11,453 nucleotides of DNA from JBOHUX01 sp050734915 (GCA_050734915.1 JBOHUX010000067.1:1-11453), one strand, 5' to 3'. Positions 1-6,462 are shown, counted from the first letter of the stretch. Notes: generated by a model from the sequence alone, not told the origin. Program-made: numbers and translations.

Positions 1-593
1 TTGCCGAGGTTCAGCAGGCGAAGCCGGCGCAGCATCTCCGTCGAGACGGGCAGCGCCTCCACCGGCTGTGGCGCCAGGAAGGCGGCCACCGCCTCCTCGG
101 CGATGGTGAGGCAGCCGCCCGGGCCGGCCGCGAGGGCGGCGGCATGGGCCGGGAAGCGGGAGGGGGCGACGCCGAGCCGGGGCTCGAGGGGGGCGGCCAC
201 GCAGCCGAGCAGGGCGCGCTCGGCCTCCCGGGGGCGGCCACGAAACCCGGCCAGCTCGTCGATCTCGACATAGGCCACGCCCAGGGGTCCCGGCTCGACC
301 GTGAAGGCGACCCGGCAGAGCGACTCCAGGATCGCCTCGGAGATCGCCTGGTGGCGGGCCGGCCGGCCTTCCAGGATGGCGAGGTGAGGACAGAGCCCGA
401 GCGCCTCCTGGAGCCGCTGGGCGGGCGCCACTCCCAGCCGCTGCGCGGCGGGGGAGACCGACAGGACGGCGCCGTCAGGCGCGGCCAGGGCCGCCGGCAG
501 CCCCTTCAGATGAGGTCGCTCGGCCAGCTCGCAGGCGAGCGGGAAATGCGGAACCAGAAGGCAGCCCACCACAAGTCGGAGTATAGCGAACAT
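1..593 (-). CDS. imuB: ImuB-like Y-family DNA polymerase homologue, C-terminus beyond the window
   Basis: Reading leftwards from ATG 593 gives 197 codons that run off the window edge. The N-terminus (VGCLLVPHFPLACEL) and the segments around VSPAAQRLGVAPAQRLQEAL (residues 46-65), LCPHLAILEGRP (67-78) and LGVAYVEIDEL (104-114) match the palm and fingers of the ImuB/Y-family group. MLRRLRLLNLG at the visible end fits the following helix-hairpin-helix region. Where true polymerases of the DinB type carry an adjacent Asp-Glu catalytic pair just before the tyrosine, this protein has Gly-Val, as expected for ImuB, which acts with ImuA and DnaE2 in mutagenic translesion synthesis and is thought to lack polymerase activity itself. 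A LexA box overlaps the ATG. The -10 element would place transcription at about GTG 572 (codon 8), so a leaderless start there may be the real one. ImuA and DnaE2 are not in view. Family assignment is fairly sure; ImuB versus another Y-family member is less so. Confidence 0.72.
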   Translation of the reverse strand, partial: MFAILRLVVGCLLVPHFPLACELAERPHLKGLPAALAAPDGAVLSVSPAAQRLGVAPAQRLQEALGLCPHLAILEGRPARHQAISEAILESLCRVAFTVEPGPLGVAYVEIDELAGFRGRPREAERALLGCVAAPLEPRLGVAPSRFPAHAAALAAGPGGCLTIAEEAVAAFLAPQPVEALPVSTEMLRRLRLLNLG

Positions 594-606
594 ATGTTCG
601 GCGCAA
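580..606 (-). promoter_or_regulatory. Predicted promoter of the imuB-like gene
   Basis: On the minus strand a TATACT -10 hexamer lies at 585-580. A TTGCGC -35-like hexamer lies at 606-601 with a short 15-bp spacer; CATTGC at 608-603 gives 17 bp. The spacer is almost wholly the LexA palindrome. Transcription would begin near 573-572, at in-frame GTG 572, implying a leaderless mRNA. The -10 is good and the -35 weak, as is common at regulated promoters. Confidence 0.55.
587..600 (-). promoter_or_regulatory. LexA/SOS box (Gram-positive type), perfect palindrome
   Basis: CGAACATATGTTCG is a perfect 14-bp palindrome and fits the LexA operator consensus of Bacillus and actinobacteria (CGAAC-N4-GTTCG). 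It lies at the head of the imuB-like gene, directly upstream of the TATACT -10 element, so bound LexA would block RNA polymerase. imuB genes are classic SOS-regulon members, so site and gene support each other. Confidence 0.85.
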
Positions 607-615
607 TGACCCCCA

Positions 616-1071
616 CTACCGCTCCCTGCGTCGGACGCCGCGACCCTCGTGCCAGGACTCGATCACCAGCCGGTCCCGGGCCTGGTTGAGGTGGGTGAGT
701 ACCACCTCGGCGATGTCGATCCTGAACCGCAGGGCGCCGTCGAGGGGCGGGTTCAGATACTGGACCTCGACCCCGCGGCCGGCGATCTTCGCCTCGCCCG
801 CCCAGCCCCCGTCGTCTCCGGGCGGAGGATCGTCGGGCGGGCCGTGCAGGGCGAGGCGAGGGTCGCGCCGGAGGTCGAGGCTCTTCACCGACCCCGGCAT
901 CATGCCCAGGTAGACCTCGCCGTTCTCGAACTCGGTCTCGGTCCCGCTGATCCGGGGCGATCCGTCCCGCCGCAGCGTCGCCAGCGTCTTGTGCCTCCCG
1001 ATCGCGAAGCGCTCGCGCACCCGCTCCGCGAGCGCAGGTTCGGCGGCGCCGAACTCAGCCCAGCTTGCCAT
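616..1071 (-). CDS. Pyridoxamine 5'-phosphate oxidase-family split-barrel protein
   Basis: This is a 151-residue protein from ATG 1071. The open frame extends further upstream, but only low-complexity Arg-rich sequence is added, and the family match begins a little after this ATG. The pattern HKTLATLRRDGSPRISGTE (residues 27-45), then GEVYLGMMPGSVKSLDLRRDP (51-71, Lys63 likely near the cofactor phosphate) and a C-terminal LVIESWHEGRGVRRR, is typical of small FMN- or F420-binding split-barrel proteins common in actinobacteria and relatives. The substrate cannot be read from sequence; it need not be pyridoxamine phosphate. Its start overlaps the end of the MBL-Rieske gene by 17 bp, which implies translational coupling and a shared mRNA. 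The gene ends 22 bp before the imuB-like ATG, so the LexA-controlled promoter lies at and just past its stop codon. Confidence 0.8.
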   Translation of the reverse strand: MASWAEFGAAEPALAERVRERFAIGRHKTLATLRRDGSPRISGTETEFENGEVYLGMMPGSVKSLDLRRDPRLALHGPPDDPPPGDDGGWAGEAKIAGRGVEVQYLNPPLDGALRFRIDIAEVVLTHLNQARDRLVIESWHEGRGVRRRER

Positions 1072-2749
1072 CCCGGACCGGCTTCTGGTACAGGCAGTGG
1101 TCGCACTGGGTGCGGATCGTCGCACCCGCCGCCGGCGGGTGGGCGCCCGCCTTCTGCCCCACTTCACCCAGGGGCCGCGCGTAGAGGCGGCGGTCATCCG
1201 AGGTCAGGCAGCGCCCGGTCTCCAGCTCGAACTGCCAGCCGTGGAGGGTGCAGGTGAGCACCCCGTCCTCGATCTGGGCGAACTTGGTCAGATCCGCCTT
1301 CAGGTGCGGGCACCGGCGCTGGATGCGGTAGCCGCCGGACTCCCAGAACTGGTCCACGGGCGACTGCTCCGCGTAGTAGCCCTCGGCGTACTGGAGCCGC
1401 TCCATGGAGAGGCACTTGAAGAAGTTGTAGACATACTCGTTGTAGGGGCCGTTTCGCCGAGCCTCGAAACGGCAGGAGAGGAAGAGCGAGTTGACCCAGT
1501 CCTCCCGGTGGTTGACCACGCAGTCCTCGACGGGGGCGCGGTCGAACTTGAAGTAGTAGCTCCAGGCCTGGCCCGGTTCCTCGCTCCGCTCTCCGCCCGA
1601 TTCTTGGGCCGGTCCTTGGCCCGGCTCCTCGCCCGTCCACGATTCCACCGTCCGGCGGTGGAAGTCGATCGCCACCCCCACGTCGCCGAGGTCGAGCACG
1701 ACCACGCCGCCGATGCCAGCGCAGGTGATGTCCGCCTTGGCCAGGAGGGGTTCGAACCAGTCCTTGAGCTCGGCCACGATATCCACCTGCCCGTGCGGCC
1801 AGGTGGCCTTGAGAGCCTCGATGCGAGGCCGCTCGTCGGCCTGGTAGGCCGTGAGGTACTCCCGCTTGTGGGAGAAGATGCGGGCCACCTCCGCCTCGGG
1901 CATGGGGTGGGCGATCCCGCAGCTCCCGTCCTCGAAGGTGATCTCCGTGCCCGGCACGACCAGGCGCCCGTTGCGGAGGCCGCGCTCCCGCATCAGGTCC
2001 AGGAAGACGGTCTGGTCGGGGAATATGTTGTCGGGCGCGCGCTCGAGGTCGTTGAGGTGGAACAGGCCCTCGTCCAGGAAGCAGGGCGGCCCGGCCGACG
2101 GGACGACCCAGCGGGCATCGACCTCCTGGACGAAGCGCAGCGCGCGCTCCATCTGGGTCGTCCGCTTCTTCCTGGCGAGCGCCTCCATCATCGCGGGCGG
2201 GTACTGGTAGACGAAGGGAAACCAGATCGCCCCCGAGAACTGGAGGAAGTGGCCGTCGAAGGGGCCGAGCCCGGCCATCCTCTCGAGGTCCACCGGCCGG
2301 GAGTCGTTCTGGTTGAGGATGCAGGCGGTGCCGTCGTCGACGACCAGGCTGGAGTCCCCGATCGGGCCGTCCGTCGGCGCCACCAGCGCGGTGATGGCGA
2401 CCCGGAGGCCGTCGAGCTGGATCGGCTCGCCGTTGCGCGTCTTCACGAAGTCGGTGAACCCGAGCGCGCGATAGGAATCCTCGAGCAGGCCGAGCGGGTA
2501 GTCGGGAAGGATGACGGTGGCGCTCTTGTCCACGTGCTCGGCCAGGAACTGGGGGTCGAAGTGGTCCCGGTGGAGGTGAGAGCAGCAGAGGTAGTCCGGC
2601 CGTCGGAAGCGCTCCAGGTCCAGGCCGTCGTTGCGCGGGAACGGGAACCAGGAGGCGAAGTAGGCGGGATTGAACCAGGGATCGCAGAGGATGCTGCCGT
2701 GCCGGGTCTCGATGAACAGACCCGCGTGACCGAGGAAGGTGACCTTCAA
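1055..2749 (-). CDS. Metallo-beta-lactamase-fold hydrolase fused to a Rieske [2Fe-2S] domain
   Basis: This is a 564-residue protein. The N-terminal part is an MBL-fold domain of the UlaG-like kind: it opens MKVTFLGHAGLFIET and carries the metal motif His58-x-His60-x-Asp62-His63. The C-terminal part holds a canonical Rieske motif, Cys480-x-His482-x17-Cys500-x2-His503, followed by HGW. Cys549 and Cys552 (CDHC) near the end could bind a metal but are outside the Rieske motif. The same two domains, in the opposite order, occur in CMP-Neu5Ac hydroxylase (CMAH), so this is a distant architectural relative; the substrate is unknown. The start is TTG 2749, chosen because a good ribosome binding site (AGGTGG, 2761-2756) precedes it by 6 nt and the MBL fold starts there. 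A Gly/Glu/Pro-rich linker at residues 372-394 contains EEPGQ twice. It is cytoplasmic, with no signal peptide. It follows the comA-like gene after 114 bp and overlaps the split-barrel gene downstream. Confidence 0.85.
   Translation of the reverse strand: MKVTFLGHAGLFIETRHGSILCDPWFNPAYFASWFPFPRNDGLDLERFRRPDYLCCSHLHRDHFDPQFLAEHVDKSATVILPDYPLGLLEDSYRALGFTDFVKTRNGEPIQLDGLRVAITALVAPTDGPIGDSSLVVDDGTACILNQNDSRPVDLERMAGLGPFDGHFLQFSGAIWFPFVYQYPPAMMEALARKKRTTQMERALRFVQEVDARWVVPSAGPPCFLDEGLFHLNDLERAPDNIFPDQTVFLDLMRERGLRNGRLVVPGTEITFEDGSCGIAHPMPEAEVARIFSHKREYLTAYQADERPRIEALKATWPHGQVDIVAELKDWFEPLLAKADITCAGIGGVVVLDLGDVGVAIDFHRRTVESWTGEEPGQGPAQESGGERSEEPGQAWSYYFKFDRAPVEDCVVNHREDWVNSLFLSCRFEARRNGPYNEYVYNFFKCLSMERLQYAEGYYAEQSPVDQFWESGGYRIQRRCPHLKADLTKFAQIEDGVLTCTLHGWQFELETGRCLTSDDRRLYARPLGEVGQKAGAHPPAAGATIRTQCDHCLYQKPVRDGKLG
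1569..1632 (-). repeat. Short in-frame repeat in the MBL-Rieske linker
   Basis: Two 16-bp copies (1569-1584 and 1617-1632, one mismatch) lie 48 bp apart, exactly 16 codons. They encode the two EEPGQ motifs at residues 374-378 and 390-394 in a Gly/Glu/Pro-rich stretch. An unstable, expandable linker is the simplest reading. Confidence 0.6.
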
Positions 2750-2755
2750 ATTGGG

Positions 2756-2761
2756 CCACCT
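2756..2761 (-). promoter_or_regulatory. Ribosome binding site fixing the TTG start of the MBL-Rieske gene
   Basis: AGGTGG on the minus strand sits 6 nt before TTG 2749. No in-frame ATG or GTG closer to the conserved MBL start offers a comparable site, so this decides the start codon. Confidence 0.6.
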
Positions 2762-2863
2762 AAGGGTAACGGCATCGCCGCTCGCGGCCGTCCGCGGCCG
2801 GCCGAGGTCCGAGGAGCCGGGGGCAGCGTGCCGTGACCACGATCAGGACCGGCGCCCGGGCTT

Positions 2864-3688
2864 CTAGCCGATGGCGTCCTCGGCATCCTCTTCGAAGGCG
2901 GCCGGGGACGAGGGCCTCGACGTCGGCAGGCTCATCCCGGCGGTGTCCGCCCGCAGCCCACGCCGCAGCGTCTCGACGCCGAGAATCTCGTCGGGGGGCA
3001 CGTTGCCGAGGTTGACGTCGAGGCCGACCCGGGTGACGAACCAGGTCTGCTGTGCCTTGTGGGGGGCCTCGAAGATGATCCGCTCGGCCGGCAGATGGTC
3101 GAGCATGACCTCGACCAGCTCCTCGCGGACCGAGCCGTCCGCCTCGTAGAGGCCGACCGTTCCCGATTCCCGGCCCTCGGCGATCACGTGCGAGGCGCCC
3201 GCCTCCAGGTCGCTGGTGGCGTGGGCGACCCACTCCAGCGGCAGCACGGGGGCGCTCGCCATCTTGGACCCCACCTCGGAGACCACGGTGAACTCCCCGG
3301 CCAGTTCCTTGATCAGCTGCCGCCGCGTCTGCGGGTGCAGGCCGAGCGCGCCGTCGGAGACCTCGACGGTGTCGATTCCGAGCCCGGCCGCCCACTTGAT
3401 GAACGGGGACACCTTGCCTTGCATGGCGACGATCTCGAGCATGGTACCGCCGGTGGAGACGCGCACCGAGTGCCGGTGGCAGGCCTCCACCTTCTCGCGC
3501 ACGCTGCCGCTCACGTAGGACGTGCCCCAGCCCATCTTGAGGATGTCCATGTGAGCCCCGGCGAGATCGAGCAGGGAGGCCAGGGTGACCAGCGGGATGC
3601 CCTTGTCGAGGACGTGGGTGATCCCCGAATCACGGGGCTTCTCCGGACGGGAGGGCAGGCTCAGGAATGCTGCATCGTTGTCTTTCAT
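2864..3688 (-). CDS. comA: Phosphosulfolactate synthase family protein (ComA-like)
   Basis: This 274-residue protein matches the whole ComA family (about 250-280 residues). In order: KPRDSGITHVLDKG (17-30), ILKMGWGTS (49-57), STGGTMLEIVAMQGK (78-92), VEVSDGALGL (108-117), VVSEVGSK (135-142), VIAEGRESG and GLYEADG (168-185), IIFEAPHKAQQTWF (204-217) and VNLGN then LETLRRGLR-type sequence (225-246). ComA adds sulfite to phosphoenolpyruvate to make (R)-phosphosulfolactate, the first step of one coenzyme M route in methanogens. Homologues also occur in bacteria (YitD of Bacillus) and plants (HSA32), where roles differ or are unknown. The C-terminal 25 residues are acidic and non-conserved. No comB, comC or comDE lies in the window. 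It is first in a co-directional run with the MBL-Rieske and split-barrel genes and divergent from degV. ATG 3688 is the only sensible start; a TAGACT -10-like element lies 18 bp upstream. Confidence 0.88.
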   Translation of the reverse strand: MKDNDAAFLSLPSRPEKPRDSGITHVLDKGIPLVTLASLLDLAGAHMDILKMGWGTSYVSGSVREKVEACHRHSVRVSTGGTMLEIVAMQGKVSPFIKWAAGLGIDTVEVSDGALGLHPQTRRQLIKELAGEFTVVSEVGSKMASAPVLPLEWVAHATSDLEAGASHVIAEGRESGTVGLYEADGSVREELVEVMLDHLPAERIIFEAPHKAQQTWFVTRVGLDVNLGNVPPDEILGVETLRRGLRADTAGMSLPTSRPSSPAAFEEDAEDAIG

Positions 3689-3706
3689 CGGCCCGCTTAC
3701 ACTCTG

Positions 3707-3712
3707 AGTCTA
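3707..3712 (-). promoter_or_regulatory. Possible -10 element for the comA-like gene
   Basis: TAGACT on the minus strand, 18 bp before ATG 3688, would give a 5' leader of about 12 nt. No convincing -35 hexamer is visible at the usual distance, so this is tentative. Confidence 0.3.
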
Positions 3713-3836
3713 CCAAATGCCGCCGGGACCGGCCGGCTCGCCATCCTACACATGAGAGGACATCGCGGTGCACCGCGCCGGCTCGTCATAGACTCTCTTT
3801 TAGTGGCGGTGACTCCCCGAGGCAAGGACTCGAGCC

Positions 3837-3842
3837 AGGAGG
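3837..3842 (+). promoter_or_regulatory. Ribosome binding site of the degV-like gene
   Basis: AGGAGG, 11 nt before GTG 3854, is the best Shine-Dalgarno match in the comA-degV intergenic region. It favours the short start over in-frame ATG 3752 or GTG 3803/3809, which have no such site. A TAGACT hexamer at 3789-3794 could be the -10 for this gene. Confidence 0.5.
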
Positions 3843-3853
3843 CGAGCACGGAT

Positions 3854-4774
3854 GTGTGGCCACCTCCCGAGGCAGCCGCGGGAAGCTGGGGGGGCCCGCC
3901 TGTCCACCTCGTCGTCGACAGCAGCACCTGCCTCGACCCCGCGGGCGCCGCCGAGGCCGGGGTCAGCGTCGTGCCGCTCCACATCGTCTGCGACGGGCGC
4001 AGCCACCGGGACATGCTCGATCTCCTGCCGACCGAGTTCTACCGCTCGCTACGGGAGGGAGTGGGCATCCACAGCACCTCCGCGCCGTCCACCGGCGACT
4101 ACCTCTCCGCATTCCAGCAGGCGCCCGGCGACGTCCTCTGCCTCACCTGCGCGGCGTCGATCACCAGCATGTTCCAGGCCGCCTCGCTCGCGGCGGAGAT
4201 GGCGGCAGAGGAGGGCCGGCGCGTGGAGGTGGTGGACACCGGCACCGCGGCCGGCGGTCTGCGCCTCCTGACCCTGAGGGCGGCCCGCCTCGCCGCCGAG
4301 GGACGGCCGGCCGGCGAGATCGCGCGCGCGATTCGAGACCTGTCGCGGCGCGTCCGCATCTTCGGCGCTCTGGAGACGATCGAGTTCCTGGCCCGCAGCG
4401 GACGCGTCCCCCAGGTCGCCTCTCTGGGCGCGCGCGCGCTCGGGGTGCGGCCCGTGGTGCGTTTCGCCCGCGGGCGCGGCGGCCTGGTCCAGCTGGCCCG
4501 GGGTCCGGACGGCGCCCGCCGGGCGCTGGAGCGGATCCTGGCCCGGCGGGCCGAGAAGGATGGGGCCGGACCGGACGGCGAGCGGCTGGTGGCGACCGTC
4601 TTTCACGCCGACGCCATCGACGAGGCCCGCCTCCTCGCCGAGCGGCTGGAAGAACGGTTCCCACGAGCGGATCTGTCGATCTCGGAGTTCACGCCCGCGA
4701 TGGGCGTCCACACCGGGCCCGGACTCGTGGGCCACGCCTTCTTCGTCGACCCGCCGGAGCCCCCCCAAGGCTGA
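3854..4774 (+). CDS. DegV-family fatty acid-binding protein
   Basis: GTG 3854 gives 306 residues; DegV proteins are usually about 280. The fold begins at residue 17 with VHLVVDSSTCL, followed by VVPLHIVCDG (39-48), the ligand-site region STSAPSTGDYLSAF (74-87), LTCAASITSMFQAA, VEVVDTGTAAGG, and the C-terminal-lobe signature LARSGRVPQVASLG with ALGVRPVV. These positions match the DegV family, which in Firmicutes binds fatty acids for the FakA kinase. FakA/DhaK-like partners are not in the window. The open frame continues upstream for hundreds of bases, but that part is the antisense shadow of comA. The gene is divergent from comA and convergent with the pucL-like gene. Its last codons and stop belong to an imperfect direct repeat duplicated just downstream. 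Confidence 0.85.
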   Translation: MWPPPEAAAGSWGGPPVHLVVDSSTCLDPAGAAEAGVSVVPLHIVCDGRSHRDMLDLLPTEFYRSLREGVGIHSTSAPSTGDYLSAFQQAPGDVLCLTCAASITSMFQAASLAAEMAAEEGRRVEVVDTGTAAGGLRLLTLRAARLAAEGRPAGEIARAIRDLSRRVRIFGALETIEFLARSGRVPQVASLGARALGVRPVVRFARGRGGLVQLARGPDGARRALERILARRAEKDGAGPDGERLVATVFHADAIDEARLLAERLEERFPRADLSISEFTPAMGVHTGPGLVGHAFFVDPPEPPQG

Positions 4775-4836
4775 TCGGCGAAGGTGGGCCCGCTTGGTCG
4801 ACCCGCCGGAGGCCCGCATCCCGGGCTGATCGGCGA
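4745..4836. repeat. Imperfect tandem direct repeat at the 3' end of degV
   Basis: GTCGACCCGCCGGAG occurs at 4745-4759 and 4797-4811, and GGCTGATCGGCGA at 4769-4781 and 4824-4836. The two blocks keep order and near-equal spacing, giving two copies of about 37 and 40 bp with a period of 52-55 bp. Copy 1 spans the end and stop codon of degV; copy 2 lies in the degV-pucL convergent gap. It looks like a diverged local duplication. Confidence 0.75.
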
Positions 4837-4859
4837 GCTGGCCGTCCACCGGGCCCGGC

Positions 4860-6095
4860 TCAGCGGCGGAGCGTGAGCCCGATCAGCCCGTAGGCCGGCG
4901 TGGGGTCGGTGTAGACCCTCACCCGGGGGTCCGAATCCGAGGTTGCGGCCGTGTCCCAGAGCCGGTTCTGGGCTTCGAAGACCACCTCGGAAAGCTGCTC
5001 GAAGCGATCCAGGAGCCGCTGTGCCATCTCGTGGACGAGGTGCTGGATGGACATGCTGACGAACTCGTCGAAAACCTTCTGGACCACGTCCCGGACCTGC
5101 TCCGAGGCAACGTAGCGGGAGGGGTCCTCGGCGGCGGCGACGCTGGCGTCCGCGTACCGCCAGAGGACGTCCAGGTGGACGTGGAGTGGCCGGTCCACCC
5201 GCTCCGGAAGGGTCGTGAACCGGTCGCGCACGAAGCCGGCGAAGGAGCTCCCGGTGAGCTTGATGAGCCTGATCTCGCGCCGGGCGGAGAGAAGCGAGGT
5301 GAGGCGGGAGCGGTCCATCTCGAGATCCACGAAGGCGTGATCGCCGCGCAGCGGGCCGAGCAGCTTCTCGCTGAGGGGCAGGTAGGGGAGCTCGCGAAAG
5401 CGGACGCGGACCCTTTCCATCTGCGGATAGGTGTCCAGAAAGCGCCGTGCCAGGTGAGCCGCGAAGCCCTCGTGGGTCGCGCCCTCGAACTCCAGGGCCA
5501 TCCGGTACGTGAAGTTCTTCATGGTGTCGGTCGCCACCACCTGGGAGTTGTCACCCTCGGTGTAGGCGGCCCAGAAGTTGTCGCCGAACACGTCCACCGT
5601 GACCAGCCCCGAGAAGAGCGTGTTGGTCCGGCCCGTGAACTCGGACTCGGGGATGGGGGGAACGCCCGCCAGGGGCCGGGCGTGGGAACGGTAGACGCTG
5701 ATCTGGGCCTTCCCGTACCGGATCTCGTGGGACCGCCGGCGCAGCCGGTCGGCCGCGATGTCGACGATGGCGGCCAGGGCCGCCTCCAGCTCGGATGAGC
5801 GGTCGCCGTCGAGGCGGGCCCGGATCTCCTCGGCCACCTCGGATTGCGAGCGGCGGTCCACGAAGGTGACGCACCTGAACCCGAAGCGGCGCTCGTACGC
5901 CTCGTTGAGGCGCGCCAGCTCGGGATGGGCTGGACCGCCCTGTTCGGTCCGCGAGTGCGCGGACAGGCGGGCGGGATCCTCGCCGATCCGGGGATGGGCG
6001 TTGAGGGTCGCCACCTTGTCGGCCTCGCCGAGCTCCCGCGCCACCTCCCGCGCCCGGGCGATCAGCGCTGCGCCGGACTCGAAAGGCCCCTCCAT
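4860..6095 (-). CDS. pucL: Bifunctional OHCU decarboxylase-urate oxidase
   Basis: This is 411 residues from ATG 6095. Residues 1-120 are the OHCU decarboxylase domain: PFES (4-7), NAHPRIG with the catalytic His34, the SRTEQ motif with Glu51, and FGFRCVTFVDRRS (71-83). Residues about 125-411 are urate oxidase: YGKAQISVYR with catalytic Lys129, VTVDVFGDNFWAAYTEGDNS (165-184), VVATDTMKNF with the active-site Thr (189/191), FRELPYLPLSEK (233-244), KLTGSSFAGFVRD and HVHLDVLWRYAD with His305/His307. The fusion has the same order as PucL of Bacillus subtilis. It oxidises urate to 5-hydroxyisourate and later decarboxylates OHCU to (S)-allantoin; the adjacent HIU hydrolase does the step between. Homology continues 18 codons upstream of ATG 6095 (through EIEELFEPSSPLGRRLA), but that stretch has no ATG, GTG or TTG; CTG 6149 or ATC 6143 may be the true start. 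It is second in the pucM-pucL unit. Confidence 0.93.
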   Translation of the reverse strand: MEGPFESGAALIARAREVARELGEADKVATLNAHPRIGEDPARLSAHSRTEQGGPAHPELARLNEAYERRFGFRCVTFVDRRSQSEVAEEIRARLDGDRSSELEAALAAIVDIAADRLRRRSHEIRYGKAQISVYRSHARPLAGVPPIPESEFTGRTNTLFSGLVTVDVFGDNFWAAYTEGDNSQVVATDTMKNFTYRMALEFEGATHEGFAAHLARRFLDTYPQMERVRVRFRELPYLPLSEKLLGPLRGDHAFVDLEMDRSRLTSLLSARREIRLIKLTGSSFAGFVRDRFTTLPERVDRPLHVHLDVLWRYADASVAAAEDPSRYVASEQVRDVVQKVFDEFVSMSIQHLVHEMAQRLLDRFEQLSEVVFEAQNRLWDTAATSDSDPRVRVYTDPTPAYGLIGLTLRR

Positions 6096-6150
6096 GGCCA
6101 GACGCCGGCCGAGGGGGCTCGACGGTTCGAACAGCTCCTCGATCTCCAGA

Positions 6151-6462
6151 TCACGCCCCCCGGTAGGCCGTGCAGGAATGAGGGGCGATCAGGAGAGGCA
6201 GGTGGTGAGGCCCCTCTCCCAGCTCGAAGTCGAGATCGATCCGCGCGTAGAGATGGTCGCGGGCACCGAAGTAGGGATCCAGCTCGAAGGAGATGCGGTG
6301 CGGGCCGGCCGTCAGTCCCCCGCCCAGCGAGGCGATCCGCCCGCTCGAGTCCGTGACACCCTCCGCGATCTTCTCGCCGCCCCGCAGGAGGCTGACCCGG
6401 ATCCCCGCCGCGGGCCGTCCCAGGCCGGCGTCGAGCACGTGGGTGGAGACGGTCGGAACCAC
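6151..6462 (-). CDS. pucM: 5-hydroxyisourate hydrolase (transthyretin-like)
   Basis: A 103-residue protein from GTG 6462. It has the N-terminal HIU hydrolase signature STHVLDAGLGRPAAGIRVSL (6-25) with catalytic His8, TDSSGRI with Arg42, HHLPLL with His87, and the C-terminal YRG tripeptide (100-102). The last residue is Ala rather than the usual Ser of YRGS, and the loop before it (APHSCTA) departs from the common SPYGYST. It hydrolyses 5-hydroxyisourate to OHCU, between the two activities of the downstream pucL-like protein. Length is normal (about 105-120). Its stop overlaps the start region of that gene: conserved decarboxylase sequence resumes within 5 bases of the TGA. The gene is divergent from the DUF3830 gene, with 65 bp between starts. 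No strong ribosome binding site is visible. Confidence 0.9.
   Translation of the reverse strand: MVPTVSTHVLDAGLGRPAAGIRVSLLRGGEKIAEGVTDSSGRIASLGGGLTAGPHRISFELDPYFGARDHLYARIDLDFELGEGPHHLPLLIAPHSCTAYRGA

Noticed and set aside
1072..1197. N-terminal extension of the split-barrel protein
   Set aside because: The added residues are Arg-rich, overlap the Rieske gene deeply and lie before the family start; ATG 1071 fits better.
989..2836. 615-codon plus-strand ORF
   Set aside because: It is the antisense of the MBL-Rieske gene. It has a repetitive, high-GC shadow composition and no family motif, while the minus strand has two intact metal sites.
2750..2863. Terminator or promoter between the comA-like and MBL-Rieske genes
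   Set aside because: Only GC-rich short repeats (GGCCGC) were found, with no clear hairpin plus T-tract and no convincing -35/-10 pair.
3059..3853. Long N-terminal extension of the DegV frame
   Set aside because: This part is antisense to the ComA-like gene. The DegV fold and a ribosome binding site support the start at 3854.
4812..4826. GCCCG-CGGGC hairpin in the degV-pucL gap as a terminator
   Set aside because: The stem is only 5 bp without a T-tract, expected by chance at this GC content.
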